From Atherinomorus stipes (lineage: Eukaryota > Chordata > Actinopteri > Atheriniformes > Atherinidae), in assembly GCA_023101725.1 (NCBI GenBank), contig JALJCO010013699.1, positions 186,001-250,000 of the forward strand: a stretch of DNA of 64,000 nt. The letters run 5' to 3'. This document shows, piece by piece, positions 13,074 to 26,490 of the stretch. A program made the position numbers and the translations under genes. The notes beneath the pieces are model-generated. The model saw nothing but the letters and a program-made list of their open reading frames with translations, did not search any database and had not been told where the DNA came from. Numbering within the stretch: position 1 is the stretch's first letter; every line of letters starts with the position of its first letter.

Positions 13074-13834
13074 CAGTAGTATGAAAAAGCCTGGACACCC
13101 CTGATAATTTCCATTATTTTTATTTATAACCTACTTTCTCTTGATTAGATGCATCTCTCTATGAAGTTTAAGGCTTGATATGCTCACCAAGCCAGTTTTG
13201 TGTTTTAACCAGTCCTAAGTAGTTAGGTACTCAAATCAACTAAATTAGAAGGATGCCCAAGTTATTGCACATCTAATTTTTTTTTTTTTTATGCATATTG
13301 CACATCATCTGTGAGTCAAGTAAAGATAAAAGAAAAGATCCCAAAATAGCCTTAACTTAGCCAGAGTAGTTCATTTTGAAGATCTGGCTGCGAGATATCA
13401 GATACTAGCAGGTATTAGCCAACATGTGGCCAATTATGTTTCTGGCAACTTGGTAACTTAACCAATAACTGAAAACCAGACGTATTATAAGCAGCTTCAA
13501 AGCAAGTCAGTCTGTAGCAGCAGCAGCTGCACCGTAGTCACATGACTCTGAAAGGAATGCTGGGATATCAAGTCCTTCCGGAATAAAGAGGACTTTTATA
13601 TATGCCCATCCTGGACCGGTGCTAATGGAATAAGAACTCACAAGATTTTCTTACGATACAACAAGATTTAGTTTGTAAAAACAAATATCGGTCCAAAAAC
13701 CTGATACCAATATTTTCCAATATCACATTATAATGCTGATATTGGCCAATAATATTGGTAGGCCGATAATATCGGACATCCCAACATGAAAATAATGGCA
13801 ATTTTCAGGGTGCCCAAACTTTTCCATACCACTC
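13074..13834. mobile_element. Tc1-type MITE with internal hAT remnant
   Basis: The left end reads CAGTAGTATGAAAAAGCCTG and the right end on the minus strand GAGTGGTATGGAAAAGTTTG. Both lead into GGCACCC...AAT...CCATTATTTT. The right side is followed by TA (13835-13836); on the left the expected TA has decayed to CA. Internal words (ACCAAGCCAGTTTTGTGTT, GAAGGATGCCCAAGTTATTG) match a common fish Tc1 MITE. The region from about 13345 to 13788 is foreign to it (see the hAT remnant). Confidence 0.8.
13345..13788. mobile_element. hAT-like remnant inside the Tc1 MITE
   Basis: The right border, read on the minus strand, starts TGGGATGTCCGATATTATCG and continues GGCCTACCAATATTATTGG, typical of fish hAT ends. 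The left border could not be fixed, and no octamer duplication was seen. The position is approximate. Confidence 0.5.
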
Positions 13835-13836
13835 TA

Positions 13837-16800
13837 TGCTCTGTAGTTTGTCTGCAGTGTGCTGGGTTCAGAATCAGTGCAGACATATTGGATCTTTTGG
13901 GTGTTTAATTGTGTTTAAATGTCAGGACGAGTGATGGTACTATTGGGATATCATTACAGGGCTGGCTGGCTTAAATGAGCTTACTTCTAAGTAGAAGTCT
14001 GAATGGCACTGGTGATAGCTTGTTTGACCGGCTGAACTAATGCATTTTCTCCTGTTTCTCCAGTTGAAAATGTCTGTGTATTCATGAAGGCAGCCTTTCA
14101 GAAATCCACAGCATTGCTGAGCACTGGATTGGTTAATGACTACGTATTTGAGCTGGGCCTCAAGATGTCAGTCATAGTTCTGCTTGGCAGATGTCATGTA
14201 AAATACTTTAAAGCTGAACTGAGACATGTTTTTTTGCCATGGTTGCTGTCATGTAAGTCTTAATTATAAAGCTGATTAGTTGTCATTTAATTACAGTACT
14301 TAGAGCATCGGAGCATATCAGTGCTCTGGTGCGTCTAAAGCTAATTTACACAAGGGCTAATTTACATGTCTGACCCATTTGACCACGTAAATAATGATAT
14401 TATCAACTGGAAATCCTGTTGTGTGTCTGTGTGTGCATGTGGGTGGTGTGTGTTTAACCCTTAGGTTGTTCTATGAACTCCTTAAATGGTACTAAGACAT
14501 CCTGCTGCCACGTTTGCTTTAGATATGAGGCTCATACCTGTGGGGAAAACAGGTGATGATGATGATAAAAACAAATACGATATATTGCATGCTGATGAAA
14601 CTTTAAATACATAGAAATTAATGTAAAATATAGATAGATAGATAGATATTTAAACAAATAAACAAAAAAACAACTTTAAAACCCAGAAAATTTACGGTCC
14701 TAATTTTTTTTTTTATCCCCCCCCCAATCTGACCTGGCCATATCATTCTATAAATGTAGCCCATCATAAGTAGATAAATAAACACATAGGTATACAAATA
14801 AATGCAAAAATGAACTGATAATAAATAAAGATATGAATAGAATGAGAAAAATATTAAGATTTTATATAAAAAAAACCCACAAGAAACACAAAAACCAAGG
14901 TCCTTGACAAGTTTTAAGATTAGTTAAATGTACCCAAGAAATTAATTAGTTTAAATAACACATAAACAATAAAAAAACACTATGCCAAACTACAGAAACA
15001 CTGTGTCAAACATTTTAGCTGTTAAAGGGATTTGACTTATTTTTTTAATCATGGTTTTCATGCTCTGCATCTACATTTTAAGCTTCTTTATTTCTGCTTA
15101 CTTTCAACATGTTTTTTGTTGATCTCAGGTTGTACTGTTGCTAATTTACCACCTGGTAAAAACCAAGTCCTTATCCTGATTTGTAAAAGCTTCAAACTTT
15201 TTTCCCACTTTCCACTTCAGATTGGATGCTGGCAAGAAAAACAAGTCTTCAGAATCACATCTGAACTCTACCCAGTCAAATCTTTTATTTGTCTGTATCT
15301 TTGTTTTAGTCTCCTTTTTCCAGCTGGATTGGGTTGCAGCTGCTCCATCAATGTGACCCAAACTGATACTCCGCAAATAAACTGTGTGTTGCAGAGGCAG
15401 AGGCACCCTGAGTTTGATGGGTGGATCATTTCAAAGACTTGAATTATCAATGAATCGGGGTTTCTTAAAGAAAAATAAAAGGGAAAGAAGCTGTGATTTA
15501 CAGAAAGGTCATTCTGTATCTGGGACTCTTTTGCGGTTGCAGCCTCAAAGGTGTCAGAATATGTGAGAGATTGTAAATGTGTTGGTTAAAGTCCCTGAGG
15601 AGGTTTTGCTGAGGCTGAAGTTCAGCTGTCACCCCACATTTCTGAGATCACTATAGAAACTATAGGTTGGGGGGGGGGCCTCACTCATTGACGAGCTCCA
15701 TGAAACTGGACAGTGAAGTGTTAGAGGCCTCTAGCCCCTCGCACCCCTGCTGACACGCCTGTCGTCTCTGCTTCCTCCTCCATTAATTAGAAGTAGGCCC
15801 CGGCTACCGTCACCAGCCAGCAACGGAGGGACCACTGAAATATTTAAGTTGAGTACTTGTACGTTACCCCTGGTTAAGGACATCCGAGAGAATATTCAAA
15901 CATTTACGAATCTCCCTATTTTTGAAATCATAAAGATCACAACTTAATGTAACTGGACGGACCGGAACAGACATGAATCCCAGATTTTAACATGAAGATC
16001 ATGTTTCTCATGAGATGTTTCATTCCCTTTATTCATCCCCTGCCTTGAATGCTAATTCTCTGTTTCATCACAGTCCAAAATAGGAGTTTAGTCTCCAAAA
16101 CATGTTTCTCTGCTGCAGCAAATAAAATCCCTTCCTCATTTTAATCAAGGTTATGAAAAAAAACAAAAGACTATTATCATCTGCTTTGCTTTGCTTTGAC
16201 ACAGAGGGTGAAACAAGCCGAGTGTGCAGCAGCAAAGACGCTGCAGAGCCGCTGTAACCTTGAGGCACTTGCCGCAAATTGAATCCAAGTCAACGAGGCT
16301 GTAACAACAAACGAGGGTCTGCTCAGAACTTTGTCTTCCGACTCAAACCGGCAGAATAAAAAGGAGCCATTTCCATGTTCTCATCTGCTTTAATGACAGG
16401 TTGCTAATGCCTCGGGACACAGGACGCAGTAATGAGAAAAACAATAGGACGTCTTACTAGACACGATAATGCAATGAAGTAAACTGGATTCCCTGCCTTT
16501 ATGCAGACCTTTAATGGTGCAACTGATAAATTGGCGGTTTTGTTAGAACACAGTTTTAGGAGTTGATTCTGTTGCAGAGCTGCAGGGCAACACAGCTGCA
16601 GACTTCACGCTCACGTCTTGGGGGTTGTGTGTGTTTTTTGTTAGCATTGTCTCCAAGCATTTGATGGAGCTTGAATGTACTTGAAAAGAACCTCGTTCAT
16701 GACTTTACTCTTCACTGCAGCATCCGCCCCTTAAATTATTCAACTGTCCGGGCTCATTAGGTCTGAAGCTGGTTTGCATAGCAGCAAACTCAACTGTCCT

Positions 16801-17729
16801 TACAGCTGTCTGAGGCTCGCTTGTTATTGAGCTGCCTAGATTGTAGCTTCATTAACAACGGCTCCCAAACACACAGCTCTTTGTGTACTGGCCAGTTCAG
16901 CGCAGTGCAGAGTACAGAGCAGTCCATGTCTCATTGTACTGCTGGTTGCTGATTGTGTTGCGACTGAAAGTATTCTGAATGTCTGGCAAGTGTGCATTGA
17001 TGGGGGGAAAATCAGGCCTTTTTACTTGAGCCTGGACTCTAAACTGGCTTTAAATCAAGGAATAGTGTTTTTAAAGACAATCTGAAGCATTTTTTGTGAG
17101 TTTGGAATAGTTTAATTGACTTCTTAGATTCAGGAAATTTATGTTGACATTTCAAAGGAAAAAAAGCAGCTGTCTTACTTCTCTCCCAACTGTATTGCAC
17201 AAGCTCCAGAGCTTGCTCCTGGGATTGTTGGGCCACTGGTTTCTCTTTCAGTTTGTCAGGGTGAAAGAGAAACTGAATACATTAACAAGCTTCTTTGTGG
17301 AGGAAAAATCTTCTGGAAACACAAGCAAAGATGTTAAAAAAATTTTTTCTAGAAGTGATTATGAATGGTGAGATTAAAGGGGTAGTCGATGGCTGACTAA
17401 TTGGGATAATACTTACTTCACTTTGGGATTGCGAATGTACCTGTAGTTGTCTTGTTATTTCACTGCTAAGTTTAATTAAGTCATTTAATTTGCTATTTCA
17501 ATTGATTGTCCCAACTCATTGTCTCTTTCTCCATTTTTTAAAAAAGATTTGCTTTAGTTGGCTTCACTGTTTGATTTATCATTTTGCTATTTGGTGTAGT
17601 ATTGTTATGTTTATTTCTGCAATTTTCAAGAAGTTCTGTGTTTGTTGTTTTAGTTTAAATGGAAAAACAGCAAATATATGTTTGAATAAAAACAAAATGC
17701 ACATAAAAACACGTGTAACAGTCCTTGTT
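13837..17729. other. Mostly unique DNA, no gene recognised
   Basis: Contains a short (TAGA)n tract at about 14629-14648, an AT-rich block at 14560-15010, and a G-run near 15667. The stretch 15700-17000 is less AT-rich and free of recognised repeats. Open frames at 15032-15442 and 15146-15406 on opposite strands have no recognisable domains. Confidence 0.5.
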
Positions 17730-17830
17730 TAGGGCTGGGGAATATATCGCGATTTTTTAAATGTATCAAGACTTTTTCACGTGCAATATAGAATGAGGGA
17801 GTATCGTTTATAGTGAGATAGCTTGTTCTG
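17730..17830 (+). mobile_element. hAT-like 5' end
   Basis: Starts TAGGGCTGGGGAATATATCG after TCCTTGTT. No inverted right end or duplicated octamer was found in the next kilobase, so the 3' border is unknown. Confidence 0.5.
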
Positions 17831-20406
17831 AGTTAAAATGAGACATGTTCCAATAAAGCAATAAGCCCTGAGAAGCCGTGGATTACAGCGGTTTTATGCC
17901 ATTGTAGAACTGCTGTAACTGATTCAAGGGGCTTATAGCTTTTAGAAAACTGTTACCCTACACATTGCCTATAAAATAAACAAAAATAAACACAAAAAAA
18001 ATCAACAATTTATTGGTAATAATGAAGCAATACAATTGAGAACTATTTGTTCTCCCTTTGCTCAAGATAAGTGGGCAGCATGGTTGCCATGCAACTCAAA
18101 GATTAATTCACCCTAATCAATTCACACCAGGCTATCTGTGCTAGTTAATGTTGTTACTTCCATTAATAGGGCAATTGTTAAAATAGTGTTCAGTTATGTT
18201 TATTTGGCGACGGGTGTGTTTTTGTGCAGACATATAACGTTGGTTGTGCCGCTATCTGAGGCAGGATAAGGGGGGCAGAGCAGTTGGTTGCTAGCATGAT
18301 TGCTAGACAACGCTACATCTGTTTACACTGGAGCAAGGATATTTTATGCTGTGACGTTACCATATCTACGTGTGGGTTACACTGTATTATACCACTGCAT
18401 GAAAGGCGGCTCAACCAATCACATTTAAGGATGGGAAACACCGACCTGCAGCTTCAGGGTCCTCTGAACTAGCTTTAACAAGCTATGCTAATTATAAGCT
18501 CATTAATCTCACTCTACAAGAAGTTTTGTCTAGCTTACTCTGATAGCAGAAAGTAAACTAACTTCTGATTGGTTAATTATTTACTTCTGAAAAGCCAAAG
18601 GGATTTCCACCTTGCTCTCATCTATGGATCTGCCAATGTTATTCATTTTCACGTTAGTAGAAAAGCTGATTGTTGTTGGGGTCAGAGCATCGGCTAGTTT
18701 TCTAGTTTGCATATCTGGATAATTTGGCCGCTGCAGAGCGCGAGAGTGAGAGATCTGGCTGAGGATTTGCTCAATATTAAAGCCATCTGTCGGTGTTTGC
18801 TTCCTCCTCAGGACATCCCCCTAATGTGTCCTGTGTTTGCCGTTCATTACAGCGCAAGTGAAGCACCCCAACACTTCAATCAGATTAGACTGGCTCGAGA
18901 ATAGGCGCACGCACGTTTCACAGATCAGCAACAGAGGGTGGGAGGAGACACTCACCCATGCAAATTCATGTACATGTACCATCTGGAGCGTTTGACCCTA
19001 GTTAACAAGTTCAGTTATACTGTAATCCCTCATCTGAAATCATCTTTTCTACAACTTGGCTGCTTTAAAAAGCATAACTCAGGCTTTCTTTTAACCATAT
19101 GTCAGGTCACATTTACCAGCTATTCTTCTCTCAGCCTTCTGCGTATGTCTTCAGACTGTGATGGATAGTTACCAGGCTGAAAGCTAACGGGGTGATTGGT
19201 TGCTGCTGGTGGAAGGAAGGAAAGGGGAGCAAGCTGATCGCGATACTGTTGAAAAAGAAATTGATCAGGAAGCTGAAGCAGGCGGATCCAGCTCGAGGTT
19301 TAATGAATAATTTAAATGTGAATGATGACTCAGCGCAACTCGTCGTCTTTGCCCTTTTTAGAAATATATACAGTAAAATCTAATGTGGTATGTTTTGTTT
19401 AAGAAGTGGTGAAAGGAGTGCTCTCTGCTGTAGTTCTGCAAAATGCAAGCACACCACTCATAGCATGTAAAAAGTGGTCTGTGTCGCAGAAAAAAAAAAG
19501 AAAGAACTTTCGAAAGATTTGTTAGATTTTCTTGAGAAAACAAGTAAAAATACGAGGTATGCACAAAAAATAGAATTTTTCTGGATTGTGATCTGCAGAT
19601 ATTTTCTAACAGTTTCATCCAAATTTCAGTCGAGACACAAAGTTGATCATTAGTGGAAATGAGTCTGACTACAATTCTTGTGATGCTTCCGTTGAAGTCA
19701 CTGGCAAAAAAAAAACAAACAAAAAAAAACAACAACCTCTCGAAATAACTTTTTATTACATTTACATAACAAAAAAGCTTGGACGATCTTTTCCTCAATG
19801 ATGGTCCTGAAGCCACAACCAGTCCAGGACTACAGTCTCACTGCGGGGAGAAACGGTCCAAACATGACCTTTTTTTTTTTTATCAGTACGTGATCCATAT
19901 CTGATTATTTTACGACAGTCTGAACAGAACAATTTCGATTTTTTTTTTTTTTTTTTTATTAGACCCAGGTCACAACAAGAACAAGATCAAAATAAAAACA
20001 ACATGCTGTGTGGGATGTAGCATCGATGCCCTTTGCATTATTGGCCTCTTCCTGTATGTTGTTAACTAGAAGTGGACCAAAACCTGCATTTGGTGGACCA
20101 GAGTCTGCTTCTTTGATCTAATTCAGAGTCTGTTTCCCCAAATGAAGCATACTGTCCGAGCAAGCAAACCGGGAGTCTTCTCTCATTGGGAATTATCTGG
20201 AACCCCTCACCAGTGAGGCATCCTGACCGGAGTGCATCACTGCATGCAGCAATGTGCACCAACTCTTTACTTGGTCTCCTGTTCTGTTCAACCCACACCC
20301 AAAGATTCCTGAACTCCCATTCCTGACCCGGAGAGAGCATTGTCTCAGCTTTGGAGGGGGTGATTAGCCAGATCAGGAAAAGAAACTGGAATTGATCATT
20401 ATTTAA
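17831..20406. other. No gene recognised; may include the interior of the 17730 hAT
   Basis: AT-rich sequence. Long T or A runs lie near 19490, 19707, 19870 and 19939. The minus-strand frame at 19358-19816 is low-complexity and unsupported. Confidence 0.45.
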
Positions 20407-20771
20407 TAGGGCTGGATACTGTATTGCTAAGAATCTCAAAATTCAATTAGATTTAGATTCTTTGGGTTGTGATTCGATTCACTATCGACTTGATTCAATA
20501 TTGTTTTAAAATCCTCAATATCGATTCAGTAAGAAGCAGAAACTCTGTTTTAAATGTTTAAATATTTATTTTCCTGCCCATGTGAAACTATGTTGTATGC
20601 CACTTCATATTTTTGGTAATGAAACATCTAGAAACAAAAAAGTTGCTATTTTTTGTTTCTTCTTGTTTCATCAGGAGATGAATCAAATCAGAGGATTTGC
20701 TGAATTGATATTGAATTGCACAGGGAAATGTTGCTATTAATCAGTGATTAATCAATATTATCACTCACCTA
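20407..20771. mobile_element. Complete hAT MITE, 365 bp
   Basis: The left end is TAGGGCTGGATACTGTATTG; the right end on the minus strand is TAGGTGAGTGATAATATTGA. The TSD is TTATTTAA (20399-20406) against TTATTTAG (20772-20779), 7 of 8 identical. It is non-coding; the interior has repeated GATTCGATT and TTCAATAT words. Confidence 0.8.
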
Positions 20772-20824
20772 TTATTTAGCACATGCGACGGGACCATAGC
20801 TCAAGTTTGGCCTTATCTGAATGT

Positions 20825-20848
20825 CTTATTTATTTATTTATTTATTAA
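20825..20848. repeat. (TTTA)n microsatellite
   Basis: About six TTTA units directly beside the 20407 hAT right flank. Confidence 0.8.
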
Positions 20849-20977
20849 GTCTTCATGGACTGATACCAATGTAATGCATCTTTAAAAAATACTGGTCTGT
20901 TATCTACACTAATACATAATGTTGGAATTTAGCCTACCACCTTTTACATGAGTGTGGTTTAACTGTCTGTGTAAAAA

Positions 20978-20980
<3 letters not shown>

Positions 20981-21008
<28 letters not shown>
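20981..21008 (+). repeat. Poly-A tract
   Basis: An uninterrupted A run of about 27 bases, followed by a GAAGC-A run. No retroelement body was recognised upstream. Confidence 0.8.
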
Positions 21009-22747
21009 GAAGCAAAAAAACAGTGTGAAGGACTGGGGCGGCTACCATCCATCCTTGCTGCTTGATTCAGTAATGATTTGAAGCAGATCCCTAATAGCTG
21101 ATGCGTAGCCCCTCCTTTGTATTAAGGTCTATGAATAATGGAATTCCTGCAGCGCGTCTCTCTCCATGCAGCATGTTGACCGCTCTGATTTAATGCAGGG
21201 AGTTATTAGTCCCCGTCTTACCAGTTCTGGTCCCCATGCTTCAAGCCTGGGTCTCTAATGGTTGCAGAGGGGGGGAAAGAGAAAAAGGCTTGTGTTTTTA
21301 ATGGCCAGGCCTCGAATGTAATGCTCCAATAATCAGGAGCGGGGAGGCGGGTCAGGGGTTGGAGGCCATTTCCGGTTTTGTGGGGTTATGAAGGTGACTG
21401 CCGGGACGGCAGGCTTGGAATCTGGGAGGGACAACTCCCCTCAAGTGACCGGGTAGAATTTTCCCCCCAAGAGAGGAAGTTGTGATGTAACAGTAGCTCT
21501 GGATCAGATAAGAAATGTTGATGAACACGGACTTGTTTATCAAACATGGATGTTTCTTTTAGTTAAACCGTGAGTGAGGAGATCCATGTAAGTGATTAAT
21601 AATTTAGTGCATCTTCTTATGTTTCCAGTGTGTCCTTCTGTTCTCAGAGTGATTAAACTCAGTATTTTTATGTTTCAGTCACAAAATATTGACTGAGTTT
21701 GCTTTGTATAGGCCAAAACTGTTATAAATTTCCTGTTAGTCGTATGAAGTCTCCATTTTCACCACATCTTAAGGAAATGTTTAAGGAAGAGGTTATTCCC
21801 CGATGCCATTCTTATTCTCTGACCTCATATTTCAGAGGTTTATGGGACGAGTTTAACACAGCTAGACTGAGGCTCTGCACCTTTACAGCTGTTCAGTCGT
21901 CACACCCGTGTTGTTCTTTTCTCTTAGATCTTCCTTTCAGACATGATCAACCAAGCCTGGCCCTAGTGTTATGCAATTTTATTGGTCAGAGGTGAGTTTC
22001 AGCGCTGCAGACGGAGGCCTTTGTAATGCTCCCGCTGCATGGGCGCAGAGGAAGTCGGGACAGAGCGCTGTTTATTTATAGGGTAGGGAGGTCTTTCCCC
22101 CTCTCTGTGTAGCTCCCAGTCAGCCACACTGCCAGAGGAAGCCACACAAGTGATTTCATGTCTACGCCTCTGACTCATTTTTGTAGATTTTTACTGTAGC
22201 TGGTGGACCAGAGTTATGACTGAAGGTTTGCGTGGCTTTCCCTGCTCTGGGAAAAACCCCTATTCTGCAGCTGAAGTCGTTAGTGCCGCCTGGAATTTCA
22301 TTTGTGCTTGGTAATGATGCTGTTACAGTACATAGTGCTGTTGAAGCGCACTCATGCTGTTATTCTCGTGATAATGAACTTCGTTCTGGGTTTTCCATTA
22401 TATGTAATAACTACAATAAGAGGACTGATTTCCTGACAGGATTGTCTCCTGGCAAGAGATTTGACCCTCCAAAAGCTGAGGTCCTCAAAGTGGGGGACGG
22501 CCATTTTTGGAGACCTCATCTGAACTGTCTGTGCTAAAACTTCTCTAATTTTGTCCTACTTCTTTTTTGTTTCAATTAGACTTTGCAGAGATAAAGTTCA
22601 CATAATGGAAAACGATTTGACAGAGGTTTAGATCAACTGCCTCGTCATGGTACAGGATATTCACACGATTCAACTAATGTTCCTTTACTCTAACACCAAG
22701 AGTACTCAAATAGAGAGTCAGAGATGAACTTATTTCAATATAAGTGT
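21009..22747. other. Unique DNA, no gene recognised
   Basis: Moderately GC-rich in places (21050-21450, 22000-22500). No repeat family or exon was recognised. It could contain conserved non-coding sequence, which cannot be judged from one sequence. Confidence 0.45.
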
Positions 22748-23134
22748 TAGGGATGGGCGATATGGACTAAAAAATGTACCATGATAATGCCTGGTTTTAA
22801 CCATGATAACAATAAAAGACGATGAAAAATATCAGTCTAATCGTTTGTATTATAAATCTATCACAACATTTTGTCTTTAGACCCTAATAGCCACTAAAAT
22901 ACATCAGTTAAGTTCAAGTAGTAGTATTAGTCAATGACGCCAATTGAAAATGTCTGAAATATGAGAACAAATTTAAAATTTATTCAAATGGTGCAAACAG
23001 CAAAAATAACCGTATAAATAACTGATGCAACATGATAATTGAATTTTTCATTTTTTATCGTGAGATGACAAATTATTACCATGGGGAATTTCTTTGAAAA
23101 TATATCGCACGCAATAACATACTGTCCATCCCTA
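22748..23134. mobile_element. Complete hAT MITE, 387 bp
   Basis: The left end is TAGGGATGGGCGATATGGAC; the right end on the minus strand is TAGGGATGGACAGTATGTTA. The TSD is ATAAGTGT (22740-22747) against ATAGGTGT (23135-23142), 7 of 8. It is non-coding. The subterminal words ACCATGATAA and TTACCATGGGG lie in inverted arrangement. Confidence 0.9.
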
Positions 23135-25887
23135 ATAGGTGTGAAAAGGAAAGAGCTGTAAAAAATGGCTTGAAAATCCTGAAAGAGCAAATAAATGGAC
23201 ACAGTTTTTATTTATTTTGGTCTTTTCCTGTCATGAGATTGGGGAGTCCATTCTGGCAGCTTTGCATGTTTAAATTGCAGTTACCGCAGAGGCAGTCACG
23301 CCTAGAGGGGGGATTGCTCCAGCTCTTGCAACCATCACCGTGACAACACCTCCCATTGTGGTTTACAATTAGCATTCAGACATTCACTGATCAGGAACAG
23401 GGCTCTGTTGTGGACCCAGTCTAAAAGACAAAAGACAGATAAGACTGAAAATGTGATGTGCATCTTACTGTACATTAGCATTAACACCGGTGTGCCTGTC
23501 AACTAAATCAGGTGGAAACAGTTTGACCCACATTGCCCTTTATGAAACCATTTGCTCTGCTTTACTGCTCTGATTTAATGCACGAGGACACATGCATATG
23601 AATGTTCACAAGCCCCTCTAACGCGTACTTAATGCACATGCACACTGGTTCAGCCACTCTGTTGGCTCTCCTGCCCGCGGGCTATAACGGATGGTATTTA
23701 CATAGCAGTTTGGATAAGAGAGTAGTACCATTAGAAAGATGGATTATTACAAACTGTGTGGGGATTTATTGCAAAGGCAAAGCCCCGTGTGAAAAATGAG
23801 CCTTGTCATTTTTTCAAAGTTAATGTTTCCGCTCCTTCTCTTTTGACTCCCCGCGTTTTGCATGTGCCCGTTCTTCCTGGGCGTGGCCTCTGCCAGCGAC
23901 TCTCTGCCCTTCCCCTACGGCTGATGGGAAAGCTCCTGTACTATCACAGATGTCCACTATCCTGCTGAGACTCCCGTCATCCTCGTATCTCCCGCCTCAT
24001 ATGTGGTGCACACATCTTAAAGATGCAAAGGGCCTGACAGCTGTGCATGCATGTGTGTGTGTGCGTGAGATTATCACCCAGAGTCTTATCTGGTCATTTG
24101 CATTATGTGGGTGCAGCTACTGCATTGTGTCGGATTTACTGATTGCTGGTAGTGAGATGTTTCTGTTGTTGTTCTGCATGGATGGGCATGGGGTGAAGGG
24201 ACAGGGAGGAGGAGGATGGACGGGGAAAGGCCAAGGCATTGTCATGGATCAAAGATCAAAGATTGTGTGATGATGGAGAAGCAGTTAAGGCAAACAGGCG
24301 CATGAAAATCCTGCCTCAGGCTTCGAGATAACTTGTGCAGGTGGGTGTATGTGCATGCAAGTTTGTGTGTGTGACAGTCAAGTATAGCTCTTAAAACGAT
24401 GTGTTTAATTTATCTTTACTCAGATCCCGTTGCAGGAAGTTAACAGTTGATTTCAAAGCAAAGCCAAAATCCATGCTTATTAATCTTTGCTGAAATCAAG
24501 TAATAACACTCTTAAAAACCCTTTTTTCTGCATCATCCCCATCCTCAGTTACTTTAGTTGACTTTCCAGCTAGAATTGGCTGCTGACACTGATCCACCGC
24601 CTTGTCGATATGTGCTCTGATAACATCGAAAGCAGCCTCAGGGTTCGATCTATTACGATTGATCAGAGAGTTGAATAGAGACACGTCTACTTTTGCCAGC
24701 AGGATTAACAAGACTGAGGTCTCTGTTTCATTCAGCAGCTTTGTTTCCTCCTGGTACCCCTCCTGAAGGATTTTCTAGTGATTGATTTCTCCCTCAGTCA
24801 CACAGATGTATAAATTTAGACCAAATGGGTTGTCCACGAGTGGGAAAACAGTTTGGAAATAGTCAAAACTAAACTAAATTAAAGGGATCACCACGTTTGA
24901 TGTGGACCAGAGACTGTGCCCCTATAGGAGGCTAAAGGAGGTTGGCATGGGTATCAGCATCCACATCTCTATCTTTTCATATGTGTGGGGAAGGAAGCGT
25001 CCCCACACCAGAAATGATTTGCAGCACATCTCAGACAGTAGGAGGTATTTACATCGATAGATGATAAATTTGAACTTCCAGTATTATGAAAGACTTTTCC
25101 CACCTGGTCATAGACTGCTTACTTACCTGCCTTCAGGAAGAATGCTGAGAGCAAGGCTGAGAAACAGATTCCTCCAAATGCTGCAACACAGCATCGCTTT
25201 AAAACCCTCCAGAACCTCTTTTTTCCCTCTCAGTGCTTCGTTCGGTTTCCTTTTATGTTTCAATAACTGAATCTTTAACCTCATAATGTTTGCTTGACCA
25301 TGTCTTAGCATTTACCGTGCTGGTGTCAGCAACCCTCTGATTAATTCTGAACATTATACAAAACTTCATTTTGATTCGTCCAGCTTACTTTGGAGCTACT
25401 TTATATGCCACAGGGTTAGCAAGTGGAGAGGAGAATGCAACTGTGGCTGTTGGCAGGAGGGTTTACAACATATTAAACCATGTGGTGTTTGAACTAAGGC
25501 AAACAACAATCAGTCATTAAGCTGACTAATAAGACTACACTCATCCAGAAACAACAAATTAGGTTTGGCTGAGTCTGGTTTCAGAGTATAGTCATGAACT
25601 TGGCAACAACTGCAAATGAAATTAAACTTGCAGATCACGTAACCGGTGGTGAATACAAATAAAAGCAGTGGTTAACCGACTTGACCTGCCAGACATTTAT
25701 CAACCGAGCACAGTAGATTGCAGTGGTTTAAATGAGAGGATTTGCATGTTTACCAAATGTCACAGAGGTGGTTATTTTTTGAATTAGCTGGTGTATCAAT
25801 CCATTAAAAGTTCTCTTGGTTACACCCTACTATAATGCTCGTTGTTTTCTTTTCCTTTTTTGAACCTAAAAAAATTGTCATTATTGG
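23135..25887. other. Mostly unique DNA; one unexplained open frame
   Basis: No repeat family recognised. A short GT-rich tract occurs at 24050-24066. The minus-strand frame near 24496-24790 is listed separately. Confidence 0.45.
24496..24770 (-). other. Unidentified open frame, possibly a coding remnant
   Basis: The minus strand stays open for roughly 90 codons and ends at a stop at 24496-24498. The frame has a balanced, protein-like composition: an amphipathic stretch (VDVSLFNSLINRN), then AAFDVIRAHIDKAVDQCQQP, then an acidic patch (TEDGDDAEKR). There is no ATG at its start; translation would need an upstream exon or an alternative start. I do not recognise the family. It could be a dead transposon or gene fragment, or chance. 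Confidence 0.2.
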
Positions 25888-26268
25888 TAGGGGTGCAACA
25901 ATTCATGTATTTATTTTGAATCGTTCAATGCAGGTGTGTACCAAACTGTGAGAACTGTGTATCAAATATTGAACAATACAGAATTTTAAAGTTATTTTAT
26001 CAACTTGTCTTCTAAAGATGAGTTCTGTGTTGAAAATATGCGTTTAAATCTGTGTTTAACTACTGGTTCAACTACATTTAGGTCTGGTGTTTGAAACTGC
26101 TTTTAGTTTTCATGTTAAGTTTGACCCCAATGGAAAGCTGTTGTGGACAAAAGCCCAACACCTAAAAGAGATATGGATTTTTTTTTTTAAATAGAAAAAA
26201 TACCAAACCGTGACACTGAAGTATCAAACCGAACTGAACCGTGAATTTTATGTGTCATTGCACCCCTA
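25888..26268. mobile_element. Complete hAT MITE, 381 bp
   Basis: The left end is TAGGGGTGCAACAATTCATG; the right end on the minus strand is TAGGGGTGCAATGACACATA. The TSD is ATTATTGG (25880-25887) against ATAAATGG (26269-26276), 6 of 8. The interior includes ACCAAACYGTGA words in direct and inverted form. Non-coding. Confidence 0.85.
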
Positions 26269-26289
26269 ATAAATGGAGTTCTTTTGGTA

Positions 26290-26490
26290 GTTAGTAGGAA
26301 TGTTAATCACAAGTTTAGTAACAAGATATTCATTGAGACATTGTTATATCATTGCATCAATATATTGATGTACCCTTATGATGATATATTGATACAATAT
26401 ATTGTTTAATGATATATCAATTCAGTGTTTGTCGATATCACAGATTCTGTCATGATAGAATCCTGATTCATTTCGATTCAAAAGCCAGCG
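26290..26490. mobile_element. Degenerate hAT-like palindromic patch
   Basis: Dense in self-complementary words (ATCAATATATTGAT, GATATATTGATACAATATATT). It resembles the ends of the 7044-type elements, but no clear borders or TSD are present. Confidence 0.35.

Noticed and set aside
19358..19816. 152-codon minus-strand open frame
   Set aside because: Low-complexity Phe/Leu-rich translation of A-rich DNA; no domain.
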